From: Halocafeteria seosinensis
Lineage: Eukaryota; Sar; Bigyra; Bicosoecida
NCBI GenBank assembly: GCA_001687465.1
Contig: LVLI01000019.1
Location: forward strand, 1 to 14,995
Direction of reading: 5' to 3'
Length of the DNA stretch: 14,995 nt
Positions 1 through 8,189 of the stretch are shown here, one piece after another. Below the pieces are notes generated by a model. That model worked only from the letters and a program-made list of their open reading frames with translations, made no database searches and was not told where the DNA came from. A program made the position numbers and the translations under genes. The first letter of the stretch is position 1. Each line of letters opens with the position of its first letter.

Positions 1-1
1 A

Positions 2-2315
2 AGTCACACGTCGCGAGGTGGTTCGCATGGAGGCCTCGGGAGTGATGAGAGTTCAGAAGAGTTTAAGAGAAAAGAGAATGCAATTTTAGCGTATGACGAC
101 GTGTTTTGGCCCACAGAACAAGGCAGCGGTGGGTGTGTCCCTCAAGATCACAATGGCGCTGGAGCCGGTGGTGCCTATCTCTATTTGAAAGTAACGGATA
201 TGAGCGAAATTCATGGGACAATTGATGTCAGTGGAGATGATGCCCCCGTTCCTGGCTGGCGTGATGATGGGTACGTGTTGATCTTCGTTTGTAGTATAAC
301 TTGTCTAATTCTCTTTTTACAACATTGACAATGCTTGCAGAGGTGGCGGAGGTTCTGGAGGCGGTTTACTGTTGGAAACGGTTCGATGGAAAGTAGCTCC
401 GGGTACTCTTAAGGCGAATGGTGGAGATGGATCCCAAGATGATCGGAGTGCTGGATTTGGAGGTGGAGGTGGGCGAATTGGGATCTTTTGTGAGCAGGTG
501 TTGGATACATTGGGTGAGAGTAAAGACGGATTGAATGGTGTACATGTTGAAGCTCATGGAGGAAATCTTGCTGGAAATGCTGGTTCGTCGGCCCAGCCAA
601 CAATGCGGCGTTCGGGTGCTGGTACTGTGTTCATGGAAAGTTCTTCGCCCAAAGGATCGCGACTGTCTGTGATCTCCCCTTCGGAATCTCTTCACAAAGT
701 TGGACCGAGTATTGCTGGGTTGGAGGATCCACGGTCCTCCGTGGAAGGAGTCGATATAATGGGGGCTTCTTTGGTCGTGATGTCTTTCCATAAAGGGGGC
801 AGTTTGGCGTTTCTCGACGTCGGTTATATATCCGGTAATGGCGTGTCTCGAGTGGAATTCAGTCGGAATGTAGTTGGTCTACTGGGAGTGTCTATGTCCA
901 AATATTCCTTGAACGATTCTCAGGTTGCTGTACAGGCACTGCCGAATGGCAGACGTATTTCGCGTCTAACGTCATCGTTTTACACGGATTCCTTGTTGAT
1001 AACGAACTTTGACCTTATTTTCAACGATGGCTCTAAGGGAATACTTCCCCCAAACGTTTTCGTATGCCATCACGCTATCACCAATCATGGTATTTTGGGT
1101 GGCCTCTTCAATATCACCTTTTGTCCTGAGGACGAAAACGGAAAAATTTTGGGAGAAAGGATTGTGGAGGGCTGTACTAAGGAAGCATTCGCAAACTTTA
1201 ATCCTCGAGCAACAATAGACGACGGGTCCTGTGTTAATCTTACTAGCCAACTGGGATGCTCTTACAGTATTGCTGTTGTAAGTATAACGCAATTATGCCT
1301 TTTTAGTTTTCTTAGTCTTACCGAATCACTCTTGCAGAATTTTGATCCGAATGCGAATGTGAACGATGGAAGCTGTAGACTCGCAAGTGGGTTGAAAGAA
1401 GGCTGTACATGCGGCGAAGCCTCAAATTTTGATCCAAGTGCTGACCTCTCTGATGGCTCTTGTGTGTATCCTCGTGAAGGGTGCACCTATAAGTCTGCAT
1501 GGAATTTTGATCCAAATGCCCGTACGGATGATGGATCGTGCTCGTTCGGACCCATAGAAAGGCTTGCGGATCGAGTTCGGGAGTTGGAACAGGCTTTGAA
1601 GGAAAGGGACGAAACCGTGAGAACCCTCTCAAACAAGAATGAAGAGCTGCAGGGAGAAAAAGAAAAATTAGAAGAGGAAAACCAACTGTTGCACGACGAA
1701 AATGCTATTGTGCAGCAGGAGTTGGAGAAGAGTGAAGCATCCAAGATCGAAGCCCAAAATGAAGCTCAACGACTGAATGCGCTGTTACAGAAACAAGTCG
1801 CATCGGGCGGAGACTTAAATGCAATGAGCAACGCTTCATTTACCGTAGCTTCACAGGTTGTGGAGTTTGATAGAAACAAGTACACCACTTCATTGCCAGT
1901 TACGGAGGTGGAAGTGGTATTGAGAAGAAGAAATGTTACCGAGAAAAACACTGCACACGAGGAAATTGGGACAACGATACGATCTATCGAACGCACGGCC
2001 AAAGCTGATGTTGATTACTCTCCCATCGATACGTTTGTTACATGGCGTCCAGGCGAACAGGAGAAGCGAATTTCAATATGTGTCAAGGCAACTTCCTTTA
2101 GCGGTCCTCGCCTGCGTTTTGATCTATTCGTCATCCCTTACACTGTTCCCGGTTCTTCCACTATCGTCGAGAGGTCTCTCAATTCGACTGTATCCATTTT
2201 CATGGAAAACAACAGGCCTCGGAAGGAAGTCGAAAGAAATACAGTGGCCAAACAACAACGAGTATGGTGGGCCTACTGGTCGAGACGGCTGAAGAACGGC
2301 TTCAGGTTATCATAA
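2..2315 (+). CDS. Modular surface-type protein, 3' part: Gly-rich repeats, four DGSC repeats, coiled coil, Calx-beta (5' partial)
   Basis: The reading frame is open from the window edge, so the 5' end is missing. Exons 2-270, 341-1277 and 1338-2315 join to 727 codons before TAA. Both introns are GT..AG, and removing them restores repeats. Domains in order: glycine-rich modules (GGSHGG near the edge, GGGGSGGG across the first splice junction, GGGGGRIGI near 455-480), a module without recognised similarity to about 1165, four 21-residue repeats with the pattern GC-x6-NF(D/N)P-x5-DGSC, a heptad-like Glu/Lys/Leu coiled coil (about 1554-1800) and a Calx-beta domain (about 1822-2205, with DVDYSPI and a WRPGE strand). 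Related DGSC and Calx-beta modules occur in extracellular proteins, and Calx-beta can bind calcium, so a secreted or surface role is inferred. No C-terminal membrane segment is seen. The end is uncertain: a possible intron 2262-2333 (GTATGG..TTTGCAG) would place a stop at 2334-2336 and remove 17 residues. Confidence 0.8.
271..340 (+). other. Spliceosomal intron, 70 bp, phase 2
   Basis: Donor GTACGT, acceptor GCTTGCAG. The unspliced frame stops at 326-328. Splicing joins GG to A, making a glycine codon and a continuous GGGGSGGG run typical of the surrounding glycine-rich module, which strongly supports the call. Confidence 0.85.
1170..1541 (+). repeat. Four 63-nt coding repeats (GC-x6-NF[DN]P-x5-DGSC)
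   Basis: Copies lie at 1170-1232, 1254-1376 (split by the 60-bp intron), 1401-1463 and 1479-1541. Each encodes 21 residues beginning Gly-Cys and ending Asp-Gly-Ser-Cys, with a central NFDP or NFNP. The two cysteines per unit probably pair within the unit, and the Asp/Asn positions could bind calcium (inference). Spacers are 6-8 residues. Confidence 0.9.
1278..1337 (+). other. Spliceosomal intron, 60 bp, phase 0, inside a DGSC repeat
   Basis: Donor GTAAGT, acceptor TCTTGCAG. Removing it rebuilds the second Cys repeat to exactly 63 nt (24 + 39), the length of the other three copies. The intron has no in-frame stop and its length is a multiple of three, so retention would insert 20 mostly hydrophobic residues without changing frame. 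Confidence 0.9.
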
Positions 2316-2669
2316 GATCCTAGGACTTTGCAGTAACAGTTTCGCCCTGGTTGGTTAAAGACTTGAAGTGAGCTCATTAAGCCTCATAGAGCCGGTATGT
2401 CAACGACACACCATATTGCCGGCAATTTGCTGCCACCTGCTATTTGTTTGGATTGTTGCTTTTCTTGCTCAAAGCAACATGATGTGTGTCAGTATGATTT
2501 TGGCGACGCAATGGAGGAAATGTATGTTTGTGAGACAGGCTTTAGTCACTAGAGCGACATCGAGGAACGGATCATTTTAGAGCTTTCAATAGGACAGGAC
2601 TCGTTATCCCTACTTCTATATGTGCTGTTTTCTCTATGAAACAAATTCTGAAGGAGCCCTATACGAGTC
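2316..2669 (+). other. Intergenic stretch, nothing supported
   Basis: It follows the surface-protein gene. A 70-codon open frame at 2368-2580 includes a hydrophobic run but has no recognisable domain and no homology within the window. No RNA gene or repeat is seen. Confidence 0.4.
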
Positions 2670-3026
2670 TTGATTGGAATAGTGATGCTACTAGAGCCTT
2701 GCATCCGTGCGACAGATCTTTGTCGCGGGCAACGAAACGTGTTTCAAGTGTATACCCTGAGCGAGAACCTCTTCGAACTGAACTGTACGGTATTGGACTG
2801 GTTAAATGCAGGATATAACGATTTTCATCACATAACATTCAATTGCAAAGAAGCGAGAGTTTACATACTCGGACAGCGTATTGTACGTGTATTTATATGA
2901 ACGGATTCTGACCCTTCGATTCCGCAGGTTGTACTAACGCTGAAGTTACCATCATGCAAGGACATTCTAAGAGATATTACATGCAATCAAGCAAGAGCAA
3001 TTGCAGACCATTTGTCAGCATACTAA
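2670..3026 (+). pseudogene. Relic or truncated copy of the GLUG-protein N-terminal domain
   Basis: The frame from about 2670 contains ATDL, then ENLFELNCTVLDWLNAGY, which aligns with residues 363-401 of the ORF at 8190-10970 (ATDL, then ENQFEMNCSVLAWVDHGY). The order, the single cysteine and the Trp/Gly-Tyr spacing are conserved. A GT..AG interval at 2883-2927 (GTACGT..CCGCAG, 45 bp, phase 0) would join a second exon ending at TAA 3024-3026. No GLUG repeats or stalk follow, and no convincing signal peptide precedes it; the frame is closed by a stop at 2649. It may be a decayed third paralogue or a short secreted gene; decay is more likely. Confidence 0.5.
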
Positions 3027-3783
3027 TGATTCGTTGAAATATTGCAGTGCATTACTGGAAAGCATACTGCGCATCTTCGCGTGGTCACACACAAAAGTAA
3101 AATGTAGGCAACGTCTTCGTCTTAAGCGATTAGATGTCCTGTAATGCCCCCTTCCACGCGGGCACTGTGATATACTATGAGGTTTGACAGTGCCCGTTGC
3201 AAGCTGTCCGTTCATTCTGGTACAGAGAAGGGACCGAGAAGCATTCTACGGTAGATCCTATAGTAGGATTTATACAGACTCCTCATCTTTGTGGATGGAT
3301 CCCGTATGCAATACAAGGTGGAATCTTGTGCGCAATGCACATTCCATTGTGAGGCTATAAATGGTAGATTTTGCTATCTTGGCAATGCACGAGAGACGGT
3401 CTCAGAGACCTCCTTGGCCGAGGGTAAGAATAACTTCACCCAGCACGTCAATAAACTTCGTAACCATGCTTTCGTCTTTTTCCCTTCTGTTTCTCTGAAT
3501 TTTTCCAATTGCCTAGCCTGCTGTTGCAGACATACGGTAATAATTATGAAGGTGTTTCATCATCTTTCTGGTGCTGGTGGTCTGTGCGGTTCACTAGAAG
3601 CTCTGACGCCCCTCTGATTGCTTCGACTTTTTGATAGCACATAGGAACCAATCTAAACGCTTTTAGGATTTATTCCTTAGAGTTCGGTTCGAAGACGCAA
3701 TTCACTGATCCAGTTCACTTTCACACTTCCACAGCTTGTTTGTTTGTCCTGCTGTAGCCGTCCTGGTCGTTGAGCAGGCATGA
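3027..3783 (+). other. Region without a supported gene; weak two-exon candidate at 3267-3540
   Basis: An open frame from 3267 encodes a Cys-containing stretch (CAQCTFHC). A plausible intron 3424-3529 (GTAAGA..TGTTGCAG) uses the same acceptor style as confirmed introns here, but the frame then stops at 3538-3540. There is no homology and no family recognised. The rest of the stretch shows nothing on either strand. Confidence 0.2.
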
Positions 3784-4056
3784 ATCAGCATCCGATCATT
3801 ACCACTGGGTAGGGGAAAAGGGGCAGGCAAATGGGTGACGGCAGTCCCATCGAAAAATGATACCCTCTCCAAGCACGAGTACCGGCAGAGTCTTTGCCTC
3901 CGTTTGGGATTGACCAATTCCTTTGAGGACCGGAGGGTCTTCTGCCTTTGCACCCAGGAGCTTCTACACCCGTCGCTCGAGCATGCCCCTTGGATGAAGG
4001 CACAGTGCGTTTTCTGGCTGGTTGCACACGATTTCCAAACGACGACGACGACGTGA
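3784..4056 (+). pseudogene. Non-LTR retroelement relic: segment before and including the start of the C-terminal zinc finger
   Basis: The frame after TGA 3781-3783 reads GRGKGAGKWVTAVPSK, then LSKHEYRQSLCLRLGL and FCLC. The order (KGAGxW-x-TAxP, then L(S/T)xxE(Y/W), then LRLGL, then a Cys pair) is the block between the thumb and the zinc finger in REL-endonuclease non-LTR elements. It parallels the element at 5885-7846 (ADWLIALPRK, then DTEWDPAI, then LRLGLS and CRLC). The protein identity is only partial, so this is a different element, in the opposite orientation. No RT core is seen nearby. Confidence 0.5.
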
Positions 4057-4280
4057 CTGATGGACCACCGGCAGCTGGATGTTAGCCGCTACACTTAGGT
4101 AGCCAAGTCAAACGGGAAGTGCCACTTGCAAGGCTGTTGCACACTATAGTGCTACACTTGCTCAAGCCAACGTGGCAGCTCTTAGCGAGGAAACATGGAC
4201 CAAAGTCATGGACTTAGTGATCATAAGCGGCAACAGGCTCTTCTGGCCCGATCTCACAGTGGTTAACGCACACGCAAATG
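4057..4280 (+). other. Open frame of unknown meaning before the hairpin repeat
   Basis: The frame is open from about 4103 through the hairpin repeat to 4582. Its first part has protein-like composition (contains SEETWTKVMDL and NRLFWPDLTVV), but the second part is the structured repeat and looks non-coding. It could be a small exon or a relic with the repeat inserted in it. No family recognised. Confidence 0.2.
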
Positions 4281-4376
4281 TGACAGATAGCCCACCGGTC
4301 GGGGAGTTGACCGCATCCTCTAAAGGAGGAGCGGTATGCGCCCGTGTTAAGCAGCAACGGGCCCGCTGTTCCTGCA
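4281..4376 (+). repeat. Hairpin-rich dispersed repeat, copy 1
   Basis: About 80-85% identical by eye to 11546-11638. It contains two possible stem-loops: ACCGC-AT-CCTC / GAGG-A-GCGGT (4310-4320 with 4326-4335, 5-nt loop) and GCCCG / CGGGC (4340-4344 with 4358-4362). A third short stem CAGC/GCTG (4374-4384) follows. Both main stems are kept in the other copy while loop bases differ. Not a tRNA: no cloverleaf or clear A and B boxes. Confidence 0.7.
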
Positions 4377-4721
4377 GCCTTGCTGACATGCGGCAACATC
4401 GAAGACGACAAGGAGGAATGGAGCAGCACTCACCAGCCGATGAGGCGTCTACGATGAAGATAAGGAAGAACAAGGAACATGTCGAAAAGCATCATGCTCA
4501 ATTCTTCCCAGGGGCAATGGAGGCGTATGGGGGCTTTGGCATTCATCCAACTTATCGACTCCTTAACGGACCACCGTTTTAGGGCGAAAGGTAGGGAGGA
4601 AGTGAGACGGCAAAGGAGCAAGTTGATGGGGGTCCTCTCAGTGTGCCTTATGAGGCAACAATCCTTGATGCTCGATGGATTTGTTGACTAATTCCCATCC
4701 TTCACGGTCTCCGCGCCGCAG
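4377..4721 (+). other. Stretch before the phosphatase-like gene, upstream exon unresolved
   Basis: No domain is recognised. The last bases (GACTAAT, a pyrimidine-rich run, then CCGCAG ending at 4721) look like a branch point and acceptor, so an upstream exon of the phosphatase-like gene may lie here or further left. I could not choose a donor. Confidence 0.3.
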
Positions 4722-5464
4722 TGGCGTCCGACCAGTATCCCGACCCAGCCAGTAGAAGTCGTAGGAGGCGGTACATCCGAGGGAGCAGTTCCAAATGGTG
4801 GCGTCGCTACTGGGGTGGTGTCTTCTCCTTCTGACGACGCTGAGCCAACCGAGTCCCATTCGGAGCAGCTAGGAAGATTGGAACCGGCTGGCATGGGATC
4901 CCTCCAAAGCCAATTTGACGATATGGACGCTGATTGGTGGTTTATTGCCGGTATGGTATTGTCAACTAACTGGGTTGTTGAGTGCACGTTTGTTGAAGTA
5001 TGCCTGGTGCATGTTTCTCTGTGCTTCATTGCAGCCTCAATTTGTGGATAACAAAACACGGGAGCAGATCTTGGAGGACCCTGATCTCCTGTTTGCCATC
5101 GATAAGCTTCCTTCGAGACTTGAGCAAGCCCATCAGTGGGTACACGGGATGCAAGATTCCCCATTAGTCGTTTACTGGCATTGCGAAGGAGGATGCGATC
5201 GTACTGGTAAGCTCCACTTTTACTATGCTGCCCGACTTAAAATGCAGTACTCAGCTAGGAGCACATACTGTTGCAGGTGAAATTTCCGGAGCATACTACG
5301 TAACTTACGAAGGATACAACATTACTGCGGCATACGACAAGAATACAAAGGACTGTGGTCGTCCAGAAGATTATTGGAGCATCAACATGCTCGGTTGGTA
5401 CTGCCTGTATTATGAGAAGCAGAGTGGCAACGATATTGGGGACTGTCTGAATATCAAAGGATAA
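4722..5464 (+). CDS. Protein-tyrosine-phosphatase-like domain protein (three exons; 5' end uncertain)
   Basis: Exons 4722-4955, 5035-5206 and 5277-5464 join to 197 codons; starting from the in-frame ATG at 4893 gives 140. The joined frame contains VVYWHCEGGCDRTG, a CX5R phosphate-binding loop preceded by a hydrophobic strand (catalytic Cys codon 5182-5184). It is followed by EISGAYYVTY and further on WYCLYY near the C terminus. CX5R loops carry out cysteine-dependent dephosphorylation of phosphotyrosine, phosphoserine/threonine or inositol phosphates; which substrate cannot be told. The last intron splits the loop's final Gly codon. The first 57 codons (4722-4892) are Pro/Gly/Ser/Glu-rich and may be a linker or untranslated. 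The protein ends GDCLNIKG. No membrane segment is visible in this part. Confidence 0.65.
4956..5034 (+). other. Spliceosomal intron, 79 bp, phase 0
   Basis: Donor GTATTG, acceptor CATTGCAG. It joins a WWFIAGM-ending exon to PQFVDNK in frame. An alternative donor at 4951 (GTATGG) would be phase 1 and break the frame. Confidence 0.65.
5207..5276 (+). other. Spliceosomal intron, 70 bp, phase 1, inside the phosphatase loop
   Basis: Donor GTAAGC, acceptor TGTTGCAG. Splicing gives CDRTG followed directly by EISGAYY, the continuation expected for a CX5R loop and its helix. The unspliced frame would lose the second half of the domain. Confidence 0.85.
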
Positions 5465-5525
5465 CAATATTTATAAGAGCTATAGCCTACATGTGGTTGC
5501 CAGCATGTAGTTTACCAAGGCTTCC

Positions 5526-5799
5526 TTGTTGATGTCAGACATGCCTCCTCGAGTCTCGGGATATGCGTCTGCTAGACTCTTATCTGGCAGCTTGGATGAA
5601 TTGAACATTACTCGTGAAAATGATACCACAAGACTAATGAAAGAAGAAAGCCGTCAGTTTTATGGTACCGCACATCGCATGGCACCTTTTATACTATTTC
5701 GATATCTCCATTGCAGCAGAGGCTCTCACTACGCAAGCTGTGTATATACATGTATACGCGTGCTTTCAGACTGCGACTTGCCATAAGCATAAACGTTGA
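5526..5799 (+). CDS. Possible small two-exon gene, unknown
   Basis: ATG at 5532 (or codons from 5526) opens a frame to 5664. A candidate intron 5665-5716 (GTACCG..CATTGCAG, phase 1, 52 bp) would extend it by 28 codons to TGA 5797-5799. The acceptor matches the TTGCAG style of confirmed introns here. The product, about 73-75 residues, has no recognised domain. Support is only frame plus splice signals. Confidence 0.2.
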
Positions 5800-5884
5800 C
5801 CATACTAGCCATGCACATCCACAATAGACGGTGGCATGCAGACTTAACTTGTTCATGCTAAGGTAAGATTCAGTATAAGAGTTC

Positions 5885-6110
5885 AATAGGGTCGTTTGGG
5901 TCTATTGAGTCGCTGCCTCGGGTTCTTCGACAGAAACGGGCGCGGACATTTAGAAGTCTTCGGTGTAGCTGCCCCGTCGTCCATGCGCCAATGCGTTGGT
6001 GATATCCTTAAAAAGATAACTTAATTCGGAGGAACTGTCCACCCAAACGGCTAGCGCCCAGAACGTCCCACTACAATTTGGTAACCTCGGCTAACCGCGG
6101 GGCATACTAT
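5885..6110 (-). pseudogene. Possible far C-terminal remnant of the non-LTR element
   Basis: Read from right to left, two overlapping frames give fragments (WDVLGASRLGG; AVWVDSSSELSYLFKDI, then SYTEDF and a stop). They resemble in position and style the region after the endonuclease core in REL-type elements. Frameshifts and stops are present and most of the nuclease core is missing. Tentative: orientation and position fit the RT at 6345-7846, but the motifs are weak. Confidence 0.3.
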
Positions 6111-6121
6111 AGTTGAAGTTG

Positions 6122-6122
<1 letters not shown>

Positions 6123-6160
<38 letters not shown>
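6123..6160 (+). repeat. (AC)19 microsatellite
   Basis: A perfect AC dinucleotide run of 38 bp. It lies directly beside the left edge of the inverted retroelement segment. Confidence 0.98.
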
Positions 6161-6162
<2 letters not shown>

Positions 6163-6165
<3 letters not shown>

Positions 6166-6338
6166 CTCAAGAGGCGCGCTTACGCCTAGGTCTAAGCGTC
6201 ACCCCACACCCAATCCCCGACATCTGCCGTCTCTGTTCAGGGCACACCAATGGCTCAATCAATCACGCCTACACGTGCTCTCACGGGGAACTCGCAGGTA
6301 GCTGGCTGGACAGGCACGACGCGATCAGAGACTCTATA
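6163..6338 (+). pseudogene. Inverted C-terminal segment of the non-LTR element (CCHC-type zinc finger)
   Basis: The plus-strand frame reads ARLRLGLSVTPHP, then CRLCSGHTNGSINHAYTC, then RHDAIRDSI. This is C-x2-C-x8-H-x4-C followed by an R-H-(D/N)-xx-R-D block, the signature that follows the reverse transcriptase in REL-endonuclease elements. The rest of the element is on the minus strand and breaks off at EWDPAI, just before this block is expected. The segment therefore fits as an inversion within one element, with breakpoints near 6163 and 6334-6341. Confidence 0.75.
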
Positions 6339-7846
6339 GCAGGATCCCATTCCGTGTCCGTGAGTTGTTTCCTGGGGAGTGCTATCAGCCAGTCGGCGGA
6401 GCCATCTTGCCGTGCGGCTTGGAGTCTGGTTTTCATGTCGTTTGGCCCTACCTCAAGCAGGTCCTTGAATTGGCTGTCCATCTTTTCGGTAGCAAAGATT
6501 TGTTGTTGCTTCTTGTTTTCGGTGGGCTTCCGCAGCCACTCTCGTTCTACCCCCCTGTCGATCCTTCCGTTTCTTAGATTCCCTACAAACTCGTTGATTA
6601 GTCCCTCCTGCAGTGTGGTGCTACTTTCCCAGATGGACGCCGTGTAGGCCAGTACTGAGATGTCTGTGGCCGAAATCAGTCCCAAGCCTCCGAATCTGAG
6701 GGGCAACGCCGCTTGCTGAATGGCTAGTTTAGCGGCCGGGGTGTCGCGCTCCGTGCTGTCTAGTCCCAGCAATGTGCAAAGTACCGTCGTGATGGCATCG
6801 ACAAAGGCACGCGTGGCCACTGGTCTAATTTTTGTTGGGTACTGTTCGGAGTAATTGATCGCGGGGATACAAGTCAACGGCAGGAGCAGGTATATTGAAG
6901 CGGGATTGTTTCTTCTGTCTGTACGGTGATTAGGTTCTGCAATTCAGTGATTTTCTTCAGACAAATATCGTTCCTCATAGGACGGCTTTCCTATGGGAAC
7001 ACCTAGGACGACGATGCCTTCCACCGTATAGTTCCATTCCAAGTCTTGCATGTGGTGCGGGTCCATTTCTGTGGGGATGCACATAACGGATTTTGCCTTG
7101 TTGAGGGTCAGGCCCGAGTTCGGAATTTCCGCCTGCAATCCGAGTGTAGCTTGGTTCACTGCTCCAATTTCCCCGGTTATGTAGATGTCGTCCAGGTAGG
7201 CGTATGCCGTGACGTCTGGGTGCGGTTGGTGAAGCTGTTGTAGGGTCCAGTGCAGGCCTATGGCGAAGAATGCTGAGCTTAGTGGGTCTCCTTGTCTGGT
7301 ACCCTCTTTCGAATGGACTATGGTCTCTCCCAAAAAGAGACACGGTGCTTCCCCCTCGTGGGCCCATTCGTAAAAGGGGATCAGCTTCGGGAAGTGTAAG
7401 GCTAGTTCCTTCCTTATTATCTCCCTGCTGATTGTGTTGAAGGCGTTCTTCATGTCTAGAGACAGTATCGCGTCCTACTGATCTCGTAGCGGATAACTTG
7501 CTCCGCTCCCCCTGCCTCGTTCACTCCGAACTGTAATCCAGCGAAGTATTCTGCAAAGGCTTTCTTATGCTGTCGGTTCAGAACTTCCGAGGCCAGTCTC
7601 GCGATGACTTCGCCGATTGCCACAGCCCTTACTCCGTTGTTAACTTTTCGTAGTGGGATCAACCTGCTGCCCGTGATTAGGTCACGATATTTTGGCTTCG
7701 TTCGCCCCTGGATCACGAGGTTTATGAAGCCTGTTAGAGCTTGTAGGCCTTCGTCCCTGCAGACTAGCTGCTTGAGGGTTTTCACGAACATCCTGGAGGG
7801 CCTTCAGGCTCTATGTTTGAGGCTCACAAATACAATTTGGAAACGT
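6334..7846 (-). pseudogene. Non-LTR retrotransposon reverse transcriptase, 5'-truncated and frameshifted
   Basis: Three main minus-strand blocks. 7791-7456 has the finger region (SRLIPLRK, then GGAEQVIRYEI). 7456-6944 has motif A (LDMKNAFNTIS), motif B (GTRQGDPLSSAFF), motif C (AYLDDIYI) and motifs D and E (GLTLNKAKS, VLGVPIG). 6877-6334 has the thumb (LRFGGLGLISATD, then WLIALPRK). The catalytic Asp residues of motifs A and C are intact. Blocks are separated by frameshifts at about 7470-7480, 6945-6955 and 6870-6890. In the family the protein copies element RNA into DNA at a nicked target. The 5' part (fingers start, any N-terminal zinc finger or endonuclease) is missing; a stop lies just upstream of 7791. 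Not functional. Confidence 0.9.
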
Positions 7847-7854
7847 GTCCCGCT
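7847..7854 (+). repeat. 8-bp direct repeat, left (possible target-site duplication)
   Basis: GTCCCGCT here recurs at 8093-8100, exactly flanking the 238-bp dispersed repeat. The paralogue's flank has GTTCCGCT at the equivalent unoccupied site (about 13880-13887). Confidence 0.5.
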
Positions 7855-8092
7855 CTAATCGAAGCGCAATAGAGTCGATACCCTCTCGCATCAGTTGCTG
7901 GGTGTTGTCACTGATCCAGATGCTCCCTCTGGTCCTGCTATGGCAGTTTGTTCTGACATCCATGGGGCTTCCCTCACAGGGCAAGGAATTAAACGGAAGT
8001 TTAGGATCTCAAGCCGTGTTTTAGTTCGTGACGGTGTTGGTGCATGAATGGGACAGAGTTGGAAAAGTGACAGGCGACTATCACGCGATAGA
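7855..8092 (+). mobile_element. Short non-coding dispersed repeat, copy A (non-autonomous element candidate)
   Basis: 238 bp matching 11844-12245 over most of its length; its right end (GCGACTATCACGCGATAG) is identical in both copies. The ends form only an imperfect inverted pair (CTAATCG..AATAG against CTATCG..GATAG). The right end also contains a CTATC/GATAG hairpin. There is no credible coding frame. With the 8-bp flanking repeats it would fit a hAT-like miniature element, but the terminal repeats are too weak to be sure. Confidence 0.5.
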
Positions 8093-8189
8093 GTCCCGCT
8101 ACTGTAACCAATATCCACTCAGTATCTATATTGGGCTATGCCTCAACATTTCTCTTGATTCATTCCTTGGAATGTCTTGCCAAACATCG

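Noticed and set aside
366-791. 141-codon minus-strand ORF
   Set aside because: Antisense to the glycine-rich exon of the surface-protein gene; His/Ser/Arg-rich composition is a by-product.
1170-1541. CRISPR-like or tandem DNA repeat array
   Set aside because: Similarity is at protein level in frame, with variable bases and spacers; these are coding repeats.
4310-4384. tRNA or tRNA-derived SINE head in the hairpin repeat
   Set aside because: No cloverleaf, and no convincing A or B box. The two stems are arranged one after the other.
4688-5164. 158-codon minus-strand ORF
   Set aside because: It overlaps phosphatase-like exons supported by splicing and a catalytic motif; it has no recognisable domain.
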